A DNA stretch of 64,000 nucleotides from Tardiphaga robiniae (GTDB taxonomy: Bacteria; Pseudomonadota; Alphaproteobacteria; Rhizobiales; Xanthobacteraceae). The notes under the pieces are model-generated. The model did no database searches. It was given only the letters and a program-made list of their open reading frames with translations, and was not told the DNA's origin. Positions 1 through 10,109 of this stretch are shown piece by piece (within the stretch, counting starts at the first letter, position 1; every line of letters starts with the position of its first letter). The translations under genes were made by a program, and so were the position numbers. The DNA lies in assembly GCF_001618955.1 (NCBI RefSeq), contig NZ_LVYV01000001.1:62001-126000 (forward strand), read 5' to 3'.

Positions 1-86
1 GGAATACCGATGCCGAGATTGACGTAATATCCGTCGCGCAGTTCTTTAGCCGCGCGCGCTGCCATTTGATCACGGGTCCAAGCCAT
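1..86 (-). CDS. scoB: 3-oxoacid CoA-transferase subunit B, N-terminal fragment
   Basis: Only the first 28 codons lie in the window; the gene continues past the left edge. The visible N-terminus (MAWTRDQMAARAAKEL, then a YYVNLGIGIP stretch) is typical of the B subunit of succinyl-CoA:3-ketoacid CoA transferase, which activates acetoacetate with CoA from succinyl-CoA. An AGGAGAG ribosome site lies 4 bases before the ATG. It follows scoA on the same strand after 28 bases, so the two subunits are almost certainly co-transcribed. The short length limits certainty, but the neighbour supports it. Confidence 0.88.
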   Translation of the reverse strand, partial: MAWTRDQMAARAAKELRDGYYVNLGIGI

Positions 87-114
87 CGTTCTCTCCTGTT
101 TTTGCTTTTGGCGG

Positions 115-819
115 TTACGCGGGACGCTGACGCGAGGTGACTTTTTCGATCCGCTTCTTGCCGGTACCAACCTCGACAATGCGCTTCACGAAGATGCCCG
201 GCGTATGAATATGATCCGGATCGATTTCGCCAGCCGGCACCAGATGCTCGACTTCCGCAATGGTGATCTTGGCGGCGGTCGCCATCATCGGGTTAAAGTT
301 GCGGGCGGTCTTGCGATAGACGAGGTTGCCTGCGGTATCGCCCTTCCAGGCGTGCACGATGGCAATGTCGGCAAACAGACCACGCTCGAGCATGTAGGTC
401 TCGCCATTGAATTCCATGGTCGGCTTGCCTTCCGAGATCAGCGTGCCAACGCCGGTCTTGGTGTAAAAGCCCGGGATGCCCGCACCGCCGGCACGGATGC
501 GCTCGGCCAGCGTACCCTGCGGGGAGAATTCGAGTTCCAGTTCGCCGGCCAGATACTGCTGGGCGAACAGCTTGTTCTCGCCGACATAGGACGAGATCAT
601 CTTCTTGATCTGGCGGGTTTCCAGCAGGCGAGACAGGCCGATGCCGTCAACGCCGGCGTTATTGGACACCACGGTGAGGTCCTTGACCCCGGAATCGCGC
701 AAGGCGTCCGACAGGTCCTCGGCAATGCCGCAGAGGCCGAAGCCGCCGGACATGATCATCATGCCGTCCTTGAGAATGCCGTCGAGTGCCGATTTGGCGT
801 CGGGGTAGACCTTGTTCAT
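115..819 (-). CDS. scoA: 3-oxoacid CoA-transferase subunit A
   Basis: This 234-residue protein has the usual length of the A subunit of succinyl-CoA:3-ketoacid CoA transferase, a cytoplasmic enzyme of ketone-body and polyhydroxybutyrate breakdown. The glycine-rich CoA-binding segment MSGGFGLCGIAEDL (about residues 23-36) and the GAGIPGFYTKTGVGT stretch match the family. It is the first gene of a scoA-scoB pair. The 230 bases upstream separate it from the divergent AsmA gene and should hold both promoters. A related family such as the acetate CoA-transferase A subunit is possible, but the start of the B subunit fits the SCOT type. Confidence 0.93.
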   Translation of the reverse strand: MNKVYPDAKSALDGILKDGMMIMSGGFGLCGIAEDLSDALRDSGVKDLTVVSNNAGVDGIGLSRLLETRQIKKMISSYVGENKLFAQQYLAGELELEFSPQGTLAERIRAGGAGIPGFYTKTGVGTLISEGKPTMEFNGETYMLERGLFADIAIVHAWKGDTAGNLVYRKTARNFNPMMATAAKITIAEVEHLVPAGEIDPDHIHTPGIFVKRIVEVGTGKKRIEKVTSRQRPA

Positions 820-1051
820 GGGAATCGACCTGATGCAGGAATGCGCTGAGAACCCAGCGGGCGCGGGCGGCTATGTCGTGGATTATTAGGCGGAAACTCC
901 GCGGCAGGTCAATCGCGGGGGACTGCGACCCCATCACCCCCGCTATGGCCTTGAAAGCGTCAAGAAAACCCTTCAAATTGAGGGCCTTGGACGTGGGCGC
1001 ACATGGATGCCGCCCCGCTATGTGTGACCACCAACCAACCCGGATAGTTCA

Positions 1052-3013
1052 TTGACGAGTGCCCAAGGAATAAGACGCCTGGGGATGCCGATTGCGGCGC
1101 TCCTGGGTGTTGCAGTGATCGGGCTGTTTGCCATGTCGTGGCTGCTCAACCGCGATACGTTGCGTCATGCCGTGGAGGCACAGATCCGTGCCGTGACCGG
1201 GCTGGACTTCGTCGTCAACGGCGCGGTGGATGTCTCGGTCTTTCCGGGCAGCTATGTCTCGTTTCACGATGTCGGCCTGAAAGGCGGCGGGTCGATCGAT
1301 CCCGCTTTGACGGTTGATGTGCTGACGGCCAATCTGCGGCTATTGCCGCTGCTGCTGCAGCGCTTCGAGATCGCCGACATGATGATGCTGCGGCCACGTA
1401 TCCGCGTGATCCGCGAGGCCTCCGGCGAAAGCAACTGGACGCCATTCATCGAGTCCATCGCCCGCACCATGAGGCCAGGCGCTGAACAGCCACTATCCTT
1501 CTCCGAGATCCGCATCCAGGACGGCGTGCTGCATTATCAGGACCCGCATAACACCGAGCGTCTCGGCGACATCGACCTCTCACTGGCCTGGCCATCGATC
1601 TCGCGCTCATTCGCTGCAACCGGCCAGTTCGACTGGCGCGGCGAACGCATCGACGGCAGCCTCAGCGTCAGCGACTTCATTGCCGCACTGTCCGGTGAGC
1701 GCTCCGGCGTCAAGGCACGCATCGCCGGTGCGCCGATCAAGCTGGCCTTCGACGGCACCGTCGCCAACAAGGCCAGTCTGGTCATGGAAGGCACGCTGAC
1801 CGCTGACAGCATGTCGCTGCGCAATGCGCTGCGCTGGGTCGGTCAGGCACCGCCCGGCTCCGGCGGTTTCGGCCGCTTTGCCCTGAAAGCGCGTGCCAGC
1901 CTGGTCGGTCCGTCGATCGCGCTGACCAACGTCAATGTCGAGCTCGACGGCAACAGCGCCGAAGGCGTCATGACCTACAGCAACACCGGCCGTCAGACGC
2001 TGCAGGCCACGCTGGCCGCCGGTGCGCTCGACTTCACACCCTATGTTTCGACAGTGCGACTTCTGGCGTCCGGCGCGCGTGACTGGAACCGGCAGCTGTT
2101 CGATCTGAACGCGCTGTCCACCACTGATCTCGATATGCGCCTGTCGGCCGCCAAGGTCACCGTCGGCTCCTCAGTGCTCGGCCGCACCGCGCTCGGCGCC
2201 AACCTGCGCGGCGGTACACTGGCGCTGTCGGTGGGTGAGGCGCAGATGTATGGCGGCATCGTCCGTGGTTCGTTCAACGTTGCCCATTCCGATGCCGTGG
2301 CCGATGTGAAGGCCCAGTTCCAGTTCAGCGATGTCGACCTGCAGGCCTGTGCCAGCGATCTGTTCGGCGTCAACAAGCTCACCGGACGCGGCAATCTCAG
2401 CATGATGCTGGAGGCCTCGGGCTCATCGCCCTTCGGCCTCGCGCAATCACTCGACGGCACCGCAACGCTGACGGGCCATGACGGGGCGATCAGCGGCTTC
2501 AACGTCGAACAGCTTTTGAAAAGGCTGGAGCGACGTCCGCTGTCCGGCGCCGGCAATTTCCGCTCGGGTTCGACGCCGTTCAACACGCTCAACATGTCCG
2601 TGAAATTCAACGACGGCATCGCTACCGCACAGGATATCCGGATCGATGGTCCCGCTGCGAAACTGACGCTGACCGGTACCGCGTCGGTGCCGTCGCGCGA
2701 ATATGACCTCAAGGGCATTGCCAGTCTCAATCCGGCAACCAACGGCACAGGCGGCTTCGAGCTGCCTTTCGTGATTCAGGGCCCATGGGACGATCCGCTG
2801 ATCTTCCCAGATCCGGAAAGCCTGATCCGTCGTTCGCCGGGAGCGGCGCCTTTGCTGGATGCGGTGAAGGATCGCAAGACCCGCGACGCCGTACGCTCGG
2901 TGATCGAGCGCTTTACGGGTGTGCCCAAACAGGCGCCGGTAGCAGAGCCGGATAAGCCCGCCGATGCGCCTAAGGCGGCAGCACCTGCGGATGCAGCACC
3001 GAAGGCGAATTAA
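1052..3013 (+). CDS. AsmA family protein
   Basis: A 653-residue AsmA-like protein. The N-terminus has one membrane segment (about residues 12-32, MPIAALLGVAVIGLFAMSWL) followed by the AsmA signature region with TVDVLTANLRLLPLLLQRFEI. The large remainder would be periplasmic, and the C-terminal AsmA_2-like half ends in an Ala/Pro/Lys-rich tail. AsmA proteins are tied to envelope homeostasis and belong to the group that bridges lipid movement between the membranes; a precise role cannot be given here. The chosen start is TTG at 1052; an ATG at codon 12 would leave a very short cytoplasmic N-terminus. It converges with the ABC permease gene with only 9 bases between stop codons. Confidence 0.85.
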   Translation: MTSAQGIRRLGMPIAALLGVAVIGLFAMSWLLNRDTLRHAVEAQIRAVTGLDFVVNGAVDVSVFPGSYVSFHDVGLKGGGSIDPALTVDVLTANLRLLPLLLQRFEIADMMMLRPRIRVIREASGESNWTPFIESIARTMRPGAEQPLSFSEIRIQDGVLHYQDPHNTERLGDIDLSLAWPSISRSFAATGQFDWRGERIDGSLSVSDFIAALSGERSGVKARIAGAPIKLAFDGTVANKASLVMEGTLTADSMSLRNALRWVGQAPPGSGGFGRFALKARASLVGPSIALTNVNVELDGNSAEGVMTYSNTGRQTLQATLAAGALDFTPYVSTVRLLASGARDWNRQLFDLNALSTTDLDMRLSAAKVTVGSSVLGRTALGANLRGGTLALSVGEAQMYGGIVRGSFNVAHSDAVADVKAQFQFSDVDLQACASDLFGVNKLTGRGNLSMMLEASGSSPFGLAQSLDGTATLTGHDGAISGFNVEQLLKRLERRPLSGAGNFRSGSTPFNTLNMSVKFNDGIATAQDIRIDGPAAKLTLTGTASVPSREYDLKGIASLNPATNGTGGFELPFVIQGPWDDPLIFPDPESLIRRSPGAAPLLDAVKDRKTRDAVRSVIERFTGVPKQAPVAEPDKPADAPKAAAPADAAPKAN

Positions 3014-3022
3014 CTTTTCGCC

Positions 3023-3838
3023 TTACAACGGCGCAGCGCTTTCGCCCCGGGCGCTCGACAGTTTCGACACCAGCGATGCCAGCACGATAACGACGGCGAT
3101 GAAACCGACGATCAGCGTGCAGATGGCGTTGATCTCCGGTTTCACGCCAAGACGCACTTCCGAATAGATCCGGATCGGCAGCGTTGCCGAGCCCGGCCCG
3201 GTTGTGAAACTGGCGATGACGAGATCGTCCAGCGACAGCGTGAAGGCCAGCATCCAGCCCGCTGCAATGGCCGGCCAGATCAGCGGCAACGTAACGGCTA
3301 TAAATGCACGGAGCGGATCGCGGCCGAGATCCATAGCCGCTTCCTCGAGGCTGCGATCGATGCCGGCGAGACGCGACTGCACCACGACAGCGACAAAGCA
3401 CATGGTGAGTGTGGTGTGGGCGATGGTCACCGTGACAAAGCCGCGCCCGGCATCCAGCGCCACGAACAAAAGCAACAACGACAGGCCGGTAATCACCTCG
3501 GGCATCACCAGCGGCGCGTAGAGCATCCCGGACATCAGCATGCGACCGCGAAATCCCGTGCCACGCGTCAACGCTATCGCGGCCAAAGTGCCGAGCAGCG
3601 TTGCGAGCGTTGCCGACACGACCCCCACGCGAAGACTCATCCAGGCAGCATCGAGCATCGCACGGTCGTTGAAGAATTCGGTGTACCAGCGCGTCGACCA
3701 GCCGCCCCACACGGTCACGAGGCGAGACGCGTTGAATGAATAGATGACCAGAATGACGATCGGCAGATAGAGAAACGCCAGGCCGAGCACCAGCGACGTG
3801 ACGTTAAAGCGCGACAGGCGGAGCGGATGCACGGCCAT
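3023..3838 (-). CDS. potI: ABC transporter permease, PotI/PotC type (polyamine)
   Basis: A 271-residue inner-membrane permease with about six hydrophobic segments and the EAA loop (EEAAMDLG, residues 165-172, followed by the DPLRAFIAVTLPLIWP stretch) that docks on the ATPase. The sequence is closest in style to PotC/PotI of spermidine/putrescine importers. The start codon overlaps the stop of the preceding permease gene by one base (TGATG), so the two are translationally coupled. It is the last gene of a three-gene set ATPase-permease-permease. The substrate is inferred from family resemblance; another cationic or small organic substrate is possible. Confidence 0.88.
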   Translation of the reverse strand: MAVHPLRLSRFNVTSLVLGLAFLYLPIVILVIYSFNASRLVTVWGGWSTRWYTEFFNDRAMLDAAWMSLRVGVVSATLATLLGTLAAIALTRGTGFRGRMLMSGMLYAPLVMPEVITGLSLLLLFVALDAGRGFVTVTIAHTTLTMCFVAVVVQSRLAGIDRSLEEAAMDLGRDPLRAFIAVTLPLIWPAIAAGWMLAFTLSLDDLVIASFTTGPGSATLPIRIYSEVRLGVKPEINAICTLIVGFIAVVIVLASLVSKLSSARGESAAPL

Positions 3839-4749
3839 CAGCGCGCTTCCAGCTGCCGGCGCTGCAGCCGGTCATAGACCAATAACGGGATCAACAGCAG
3901 CCCGAGCAACACAATCGCGGTAGCCGACGCCACCGGCCAATCCTTGTTGGTGAAGAATTCGAGCCACAGCGTCTGGCCGATCATCAGCGCATTCGATCCG
4001 GCGAGCAGATCGGGAATGACGAATTCGCCCATGATCGGGATGAAACACAGCAGTGCACCGGCGCCGACGCCGCGCAGGGACAACGGAACTGTTACCAGCC
4101 AGAAGGCGTCGATGCGCGAGACGCCGAGATCTGCCGCGGCTTCGATCAGCGACGGGTCCTGCTTCGCCAGCGTGGCATAGAGCGGCAGGATCATGAAAGG
4201 CAGATAGGAATAGACGATGCCGAGATACATCGCACTGTCGGTGGACAGCCACACGACTGGCGTCGATACGACGTGCAGCGCAAGAAGGACCTTATTGAGC
4301 AAGCCGTCATGCTGCAGGATGTTGATCCAGGCATAGATGCGGATCAGGAACGAGGTCCAGAACGGCACGATCACCAGCATCATCGCGATACCCTGCCAGC
4401 GTCGCGGCAGACGCGCCATGCCATAGGCGATGGGATAACCGACCGCGAGCAAGATCAGGGTCGATACGACGGCGACGAGGACGCTGCGCAGATAGGATGC
4501 GAGATAGAGATTGTCCGAAACGAGCAACCGAAAATTATCCAGCGACAGCGCGGCAAACGACGCTTTCAGTCCATCGATCCCCTCGGACAGCCCGAACACC
4601 GGCATATAAGGCGGCTGCGCAATCGCTGTCTGCGACAGGCTGATCTTCAGCACGAAACCGAACGGCACCAGAAAGAACAGCACCATCCAGACATAGGGCG
4701 GGATCGCAGCGAGCCGCGCCGGCGCCGTGAAGATGCGGCGCGCGCTCAT
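3838..4749 (-). CDS. potH: ABC transporter permease, PotH/PotB type (polyamine)
   Basis: This is the first permease of the polyamine-type importer, 303 residues from the ATG at 4749. The start was chosen because its ATGA overlaps the stop of the ATPase gene; an upstream in-frame start would add six residues inside the ATPase gene. The protein has an N-terminal segment PPYVWMVLFFLVPFGFVLKI, a long periplasmic loop with the NFRLL motif typical of PotB/PotH, and an EAA loop (IEAAADLGVSRIDAFW). It forms the membrane channel as a heterodimer with the downstream PotI-type protein. Confidence 0.88.
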   Translation of the reverse strand: MSARRIFTAPARLAAIPPYVWMVLFFLVPFGFVLKISLSQTAIAQPPYMPVFGLSEGIDGLKASFAALSLDNFRLLVSDNLYLASYLRSVLVAVVSTLILLAVGYPIAYGMARLPRRWQGIAMMLVIVPFWTSFLIRIYAWINILQHDGLLNKVLLALHVVSTPVVWLSTDSAMYLGIVYSYLPFMILPLYATLAKQDPSLIEAAADLGVSRIDAFWLVTVPLSLRGVGAGALLCFIPIMGEFVIPDLLAGSNALMIGQTLWLEFFTNKDWPVASATAIVLLGLLLIPLLVYDRLQRRQLEAR

Positions 4750-5912
4750 TGAACCAGCACCACGCAATCATCGGGAGCAAACCATGCCGCGACGCGCTCC
4801 CCCATCGAATAGGCATCGACATCGAGCCGCGCCGTGTTGGCGAGAGCGACCCGCAATGTGGCTCCGCGGTCGAGCTTCACCTTGTAGAGCGAGCGACCGC
4901 CGAGATAGCCGACGTCGGAGATGACCCCCTCAAGGCTGTTCATGGCGCCGCTATTGACGAGGTCCGTCGCCGGCCCGCGACGCGACAACCGGATCTTCTC
5001 CGGGCGGATCGCAACGCAGATGACCGCATCGCCGACGGGCTGGCGCGGCTCGATCGCAAACAGGGTTCCTACATCGCGGCCTGCAATGGTCAGGCGATGA
5101 CTGTCACGGTGCGTGATCCCGCCCTCGATGATGTTGATGTCGCCGACGAACTCCGCGACCCAGCGCGATGCGGGCGCCTCATAAAGCTGTCGCGGTGTCG
5201 CTACCTGTTGCAGGCGACCATCATTCATGACGCCGATGCGGTCGGCCATGGTCATCGCCTCCTCCTGATCGTGGGTGACGATCACGAAGGTGGTGCCGAG
5301 CTGACGCTGCAGCGCCATCAACTCGACCTGGGTTTCCTCGCGCAGTTTCTTGTCGAGAGCTGCCAGCGGCTCATCGAGCAGCAACAATTGCGGATGCCGC
5401 GCCAGTGCCCGGGCGAGCGCCACGCGTTGTTTCTGGCCGCCCGACAACTGATCCGGTCGGCGTTTCTCCAGTCCCTGGAGCTTGACCAGCGCCACCATCT
5501 CGGCAACCCGCGTATCGATGCCGAGACGCGTCAGGCCAGCACTCTTGAGACCGAAACCGATATTGTCGCGCACGTTGAGATGGGGAAACAGCGCGTAGTT
5601 CTGGAACATCATGTTGACGGGCCGCTGATGCGGCAAGACCGCGGCGATATCCTCGCCGTTCAACTCGATCTTGCCCGTGTCCGGCGCTTCGAAACCGGCC
5701 AGCATGCGCAGTAACGTGGTCTTGCCACAACCGCTCGGGCCGAGCAGCGCGAAGAATTCACCGGCCTTGATGTCCAAGGAGAGATCGTCGACTGCGCTAT
5801 GCGCGCCGAATTTTTTGGTGACGCCGTCAATCCGCAGCAAGGGCGTGGGATAGGCGATGACCGGCGCATCGCTGGCCGCCGGATCCGCGACTGTCGCAGT
5901 GAGATTCGTCAT
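4746..5912 (-). CDS. potG: ABC transporter ATP-binding protein, PotG/PotA type
   Basis: A 388-residue ATPase of the spermidine/putrescine importer family. Walker A is GPSGCGKTT (residues 58-66), the signature is LSGGQKQRV (156-164), Walker B is LLLLDEP (176-182), and the H-loop is within VTHDQEEA. The C-terminal third holds the TOBE domain. It is the first gene of the set and overlaps the PotH-type gene by four bases. No periplasmic binding-protein gene is present on either side: upstream is a signalling gene on the same strand, downstream is AsmA on the other. The complex must borrow a binding protein encoded elsewhere. Confidence 0.9.
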   Translation of the reverse strand: MTNLTATVADPAASDAPVIAYPTPLLRIDGVTKKFGAHSAVDDLSLDIKAGEFFALLGPSGCGKTTLLRMLAGFEAPDTGKIELNGEDIAAVLPHQRPVNMMFQNYALFPHLNVRDNIGFGLKSAGLTRLGIDTRVAEMVALVKLQGLEKRRPDQLSGGQKQRVALARALARHPQLLLLDEPLAALDKKLREETQVELMALQRQLGTTFVIVTHDQEEAMTMADRIGVMNDGRLQQVATPRQLYEAPASRWVAEFVGDINIIEGGITHRDSHRLTIAGRDVGTLFAIEPRQPVGDAVICVAIRPEKIRLSRRGPATDLVNSGAMNSLEGVISDVGYLGGRSLYKVKLDRGATLRVALANTARLDVDAYSMGERVAAWFAPDDCVVLVQ

Positions 5913-5977
5913 AACCGCAAGCTAGCCGCGGAACGTCGCGGGCTCAACAGCATCAGCACTTCGCAACGGTCTGTCGC

Positions 5978-8647
5978 TCAACCGACCATGCGCGCGGCGG
6001 GCGTAGCGGCGGCAATCCGTCCGACCAGCGCAGCATATTGCGCAATCGGGGCAGGACGCCCGATGAAGTAGCCTTGTACGCCGTCGCAGCCTTCGCTGGC
6101 GAGGAAGCAGAGTTGCTCGTGGGTCTCGACGCCTTCCGCAACGATCGCGACGTCGAGGCCATGGCCAAGCCCGATGACCGCGCGCACGATGGCGGCGGAC
6201 TGCGGATTGAGCCCCAGATTGATCACGAAAGCGCGGTCGATCTTGATCTTGTCGAACGGAAATGCCTGCAGATAGGTCAGCGAGGAATAGCCGGAGCCGA
6301 AGTCGTCCATCGAGATGCGCACACCGAGCGCCTTCAACCGCCGCAGCAACGCGACACCACGATCGAAATCCTCGATCAGCACACCCTCGGTGATTTCCAG
6401 CTCAAGGCGACCGGGCTGCAGGCCGGTTTCGAGCAGGATCGAATGCACGAGGCCGACGAGATCGCCGTGCATGAACTGCGCGGGCGACAGGTTGACCGCG
6501 ATCTGCAGCGGTACCGGCCACGAGGCGGCCTCAAGGCAGGCCCGGCGCAGGATCCACTCACCCATCTCGACGATCAGGCCACTTTCTTCAGCCAGCGGAA
6601 TAAAGTCTCCAGGCGGCACGAAACCGCGCGTCGGATGAATCCACCGCGCCAGCGCCTCGAAGCCCGTAATGTCGGCATCGACGACGGTCTGGCCGGCGCG
6701 TGCCTGGGGCTGGTAGTGCAGCGACAATTCGCCATTGCGGATCGCGGCCGAGAGGTCCTGATGCAGCACGCGGCGATCGCGCAGTTGCTGGTCCATTTGG
6801 GGCTCGAAGATGCTGATCGAACCGCGCGACTGCGACTTGGCACGGAACAGCGCCGCGCCGGAATTCGCCAGCAACGCGGCCGGGTCATGGCCGTCGCGCG
6901 GGAACAGCGAGATGCCCGTGGTGACGCCTGTACGCACCGATTTGCCCTCGATCGGGAATTCCTCCGCAAGGGCCGCGGCGATCCGCTCTGCGATCAACAG
7001 CCCGGCCGCGGGCTGCGCGCCGTCGATGATCACGCCGAACTCGTCACCGCCGAGCCGCGCCACAACTCCGCCGCCCACGGCTGCATCGACACGACGCGAC
7101 ACTTCGATCAGCAGCTTGTCACCGATGGCGTGACCGAAGACATCGTTGACCTCCTTCAGGCCGTCGAGATCGATCGACAGCACCGCGAATTCCTCGGAGG
7201 TCTCGCCGCAGGCATCGATCATCTGCGACAGAGCCTGCAAAAAGGCCGGGCGGTTCGGCAGATCGGTCAGGCCGTCGTGATAGGCCATATGCGCCATCCG
7301 CGCCTCGGTCTGGCGGCGGTCGGTGACATCTTCGTGGGTCTTGATCAGATATTGCGGCTCGCCTGCTTCGTCGAGGACGGTGACCCGGCGGGTCAGGAAC
7401 AGCCGCAATCCGTCGCGCGTGCTGATCGGATGCTCTTCCGCAATCGGTGTTCGGCCCCTGATCGCAGCCTGATCGCGACTGACAATCAGCTTCGCTTCTT
7501 CCGGGCGAAGCATTTCGGGAACGGTCAGACCGATAGCGTCTTCGCGTTTGCGACCCAGAATGACTTCTGCGCCGCGGTTGGCAAACAGATAACGGCCGGT
7601 GCTGATCTGCTGCACCATCAGCGACACAGGAATATTGTCGAGTACGGTCTCAAGGAATTTCTTGGCGTTCTCCAGTTCCTTGGACAGCGACTTGCGGTCG
7701 GTCACATCCTCGAACAGCGCAATCAGGAATGCCGGCTCATTGCGTTCGTTAAAGGCAATCACGCGATTGCTATCCAGCGTGCGGACGTCTGAACCAATCT
7801 CTACATTGAACTCGCTGCGACACTGACTGCGTGTTTCCACTGCCAGGGCATCGGCTTCGGCAATCGCTTTCGCAGACTGTGCGGAGAATATCTGATCCGG
7901 TCGCTTGCCGACGATCTGATCGCGCGAGAGCCGAGAGAAGGTCTCGAAAGCCCGGTTGGCGAAGATATAGCGGCCATCGTCAATGGTCTTGGCCGCGACG
8001 CAGATCGGGACGTGATCAAGGACAGATTCGAGGAACTGCTTGGTGGTCGCAAGCTCGCGCTGCAGGAAACGCTGCTCGGTGCAGTCCTCATGAATGCCGA
8101 TGGCGCCGCCATTGGGAAGCCGGCTGAACTTGACGTGAACGGATTGCCCACCGGGCATTTCAGCAATGTACTCGCCGGCGGAAACAGTCTGCTCGTAGAA
8201 GCTCTGGGTGGCCAGATCGAGCTTGCCACGCTGGCGGCGTAACTCACGCAATCCTGGACCGGTAATATCCTTGGTGATGTCGGCGCGCGTCAGGTCGTAG
8301 ATCTCAAGATAGCGATCATTGCAAAACACGACCCGCTTCTGGTCGTCGAGCATCACGATGCCTTGGCCGAGATGATTGAGGGCAGAACCGACAAACGCAT
8401 TGCGACGCTGCTGCTCGCGACGCACATTGCGCAGTGCCGAGGCGACCCACAGCACAATGGCGGCGAGAAATGCCAGCGCGACAAACCCACCGATGAGAAT
8501 CTGCCAGATCATTTGCGGGTCGAGTTCGCTGATATAATGAACCGCCGGGGATTCTGCATGGGCTCCGGTAGTGCAGCCAAGAAGGCACGCGACCGCGATG
8601 ACGGACACTGCCGCCTTGCTGTCTGATCGCCCGATCTTGCCAGTCAT
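5978..8647 (-). CDS. PAS-GGDEF-EAL cyclic-di-GMP signalling protein
   Basis: An 889-residue inner-membrane protein. After a hydrophobic N-terminus (about residues 12-31) and a membrane segment (50-72) come three PAS domains (about 85-195, 205-320, 330-445), a GGDEF domain with intact GGDEF (533-537) and an EAL domain starting at E664. The EAL domain keeps the usual metal and catalytic residues (VNLSP, EITE, DDFGSGYSSL at 781-790, KID, AEGVE). The RxxD inhibitory site is missing before GGDEF. It could make or degrade cyclic-di-GMP; intact EAL residues suggest phosphodiesterase activity. The ligand of the PAS domains is unknown. It stands as a single gene. Confidence 0.93.
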   Translation of the reverse strand: MTGKIGRSDSKAAVSVIAVACLLGCTTGAHAESPAVHYISELDPQMIWQILIGGFVALAFLAAIVLWVASALRNVRREQQRRNAFVGSALNHLGQGIVMLDDQKRVVFCNDRYLEIYDLTRADITKDITGPGLRELRRQRGKLDLATQSFYEQTVSAGEYIAEMPGGQSVHVKFSRLPNGGAIGIHEDCTEQRFLQRELATTKQFLESVLDHVPICVAAKTIDDGRYIFANRAFETFSRLSRDQIVGKRPDQIFSAQSAKAIAEADALAVETRSQCRSEFNVEIGSDVRTLDSNRVIAFNERNEPAFLIALFEDVTDRKSLSKELENAKKFLETVLDNIPVSLMVQQISTGRYLFANRGAEVILGRKREDAIGLTVPEMLRPEEAKLIVSRDQAAIRGRTPIAEEHPISTRDGLRLFLTRRVTVLDEAGEPQYLIKTHEDVTDRRQTEARMAHMAYHDGLTDLPNRPAFLQALSQMIDACGETSEEFAVLSIDLDGLKEVNDVFGHAIGDKLLIEVSRRVDAAVGGGVVARLGGDEFGVIIDGAQPAAGLLIAERIAAALAEEFPIEGKSVRTGVTTGISLFPRDGHDPAALLANSGAALFRAKSQSRGSISIFEPQMDQQLRDRRVLHQDLSAAIRNGELSLHYQPQARAGQTVVDADITGFEALARWIHPTRGFVPPGDFIPLAEESGLIVEMGEWILRRACLEAASWPVPLQIAVNLSPAQFMHGDLVGLVHSILLETGLQPGRLELEITEGVLIEDFDRGVALLRRLKALGVRISMDDFGSGYSSLTYLQAFPFDKIKIDRAFVINLGLNPQSAAIVRAVIGLGHGLDVAIVAEGVETHEQLCFLASEGCDGVQGYFIGRPAPIAQYAALVGRIAAATPAARMVG

Positions 8648-8837
8648 TACACACCCGCGTATTCGCAGCGTGAGTGTTTGGTTACAGGTATGTGGATCAG
8701 GTAAATGCGTATCGTCGCACCTGCGGAATGCGGCGAAATTTGGTGGTAATTAGCTGTGATGCTTAATGTTTTACTAATGCGCCACATGCGCAAGGTCGAA
8801 CCGCGGATGACCGGCGCAGCAAACTATCGGACGCGAC

Positions 8838-9941
8838 ATGGACAAGGTTGAATGCGTGGTGGTGGGCGCCGGCGTCGTGGGTCTTGCGATCGCCCGGCGA
8901 CTGGCGGAAGCGGGACGCGAGGTCATCGTGCTGGAGGCTGCGGACGCGATTGGTACCGTAACCTCGTCGCGCAACAGCGAGGTCATCCATGCCGGCATCT
9001 ATTATCCGGCCGGCAGCCTGATGGCGCGGCTCTGCGTCGCTGGAAAACAGGCTCTCTATGATTATTGCCGGGATCGCGGCATCCCACATCGCAACTCCGG
9101 GAAACTGATCGTCGCCACACGTCCGGAGGAGATCGCCAAACTGGCGTCGATCAAAGCGCATGCCGAAGCCAATGGCGTCGCCGACCTCAAGCAATTATCC
9201 GGGACAGGGGCACGGGCGCTGGAGCCCGCACTGGCTTGCGAAGCCGCGCTGTTGTCCCCCTCCACCGGAATCGTCGACAGCCACAGCTACATGTTGTCGC
9301 TGCGCGGTGAAGCGGAAGCCGCCGGCGCGGCCTTCGCATTCCTCGCGCCGCTGGAACGTGGCCGGGTCACCGCCGACGGTTTCGAACTGGATGTCGGCGG
9401 TGAGGCTCCGATGACACTCAGCTGCGACATGCTGATCAATTCCGCAGGCCTGTCCGCAACCGCGATCGCCCGCATGCTCGACGGCATGCCGCTCGACCTG
9501 ATACCGCCCGCTTATCTGGCGAAAGGCTGCTACTTCAGCTGCAATGCGAAAGCACCGTTCTCGCGGCTGATCTATCCCGTGCCGGAACCGGGCGGCCTCG
9601 GGGTGCATCTGACGCTCGATCTGGCCGGTCAGGCGCGTTTCGGCCCTGACGTCGAGTGGGTGGATCATATCGACTACACAGTCGATCCGGCACGCGGAGA
9701 GAGGTTCTATCCGGCCATCAGGCGCTACTGGCCGAGTTTGCCGGACGGCGCATTGATGCCAAGCTATTCCGGAATGCGGCCGAAGATCGTGCCGCCCGCA
9801 GTCGCGGTGCAGGATTTCATGATCCAGGGTGCCCAGACCCATGGCGTGCCGGGCCTTATCAACCTGTTCGGCATCGAGTCACCGGGGCTGACATCATCGC
9901 TGGCCATCGCGGACTACGTGGCTGAGATGGCGGGACATTGA
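8838..9941 (+). CDS. FAD-dependent oxidoreductase, L-2-hydroxyglutarate oxidase-like
   Basis: A 367-residue flavoprotein of the DAO superfamily. The N-terminal dinucleotide-binding motif [19 protein letters not shown] (about residues 8-26) is followed by the acidic residue that binds ribose in VIVLEAA. The segment [15 protein letters not shown] resembles LhgO/YgaF-type L-2-hydroxyglutarate oxidases, as does the C-terminal [17 protein letters not shown]. The likely role is oxidation of a 2-hydroxyacid with electrons passed to quinone, but the exact substrate is not shown by sequence. It is divergent from the PAS-GGDEF-EAL gene across 190 bases. A glycerol-3-phosphate or amino-acid oxidase is less likely. 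Confidence 0.85.
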   Translation: MDKVECVVVGAGVVGLAIARRLAEAGREVIVLEAADAIGTVTSSRNSEVIHAGIYYPAGSLMARLCVAGKQALYDYCRDRGIPHRNSGKLIVATRPEEIAKLASIKAHAEANGVADLKQLSGTGARALEPALACEAALLSPSTGIVDSHSYMLSLRGEAEAAGAAFAFLAPLERGRVTADGFELDVGGEAPMTLSCDMLINSAGLSATAIARMLDGMPLDLIPPAYLAKGCYFSCNAKAPFSRLIYPVPEPGGLGVHLTLDLAGQARFGPDVEWVDHIDYTVDPARGERFYPAIRRYWPSLPDGALMPSYSGMRPKIVPPAVAVQDFMIQGAQTHGVPGLINLFGIESPGLTSSLAIADYVAEMAGH

Positions 9942-10109
9942 ACGCGAAAGGTTGCAGGCGAAGTGATCCAGGCCAACCGAATACTGGAGCTTCGTCGCAA
10001 ACCTATCGCGGGATGAGGGGAAGACGTCATCGCACCTACGCAAAAGCAGTGACGTAGACGGCGATGTCGATGCTGTGATTTATCGTTCGCTGATCAGTGC
10101 AGCCGTTGA

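Noticed and set aside
205-849. Long plus-strand open frame opposite scoA.
   Set aside because: It is a mirror frame of a clear CoA-transferase gene in GC-rich DNA and shows no domain.
6038-7792. 584-codon open frame opposite the PAS-GGDEF-EAL gene.
   Set aside because: The minus-strand gene has intact catalytic motifs along the full length; the opposite frame is Arg/His/Gln-rich and without domains.
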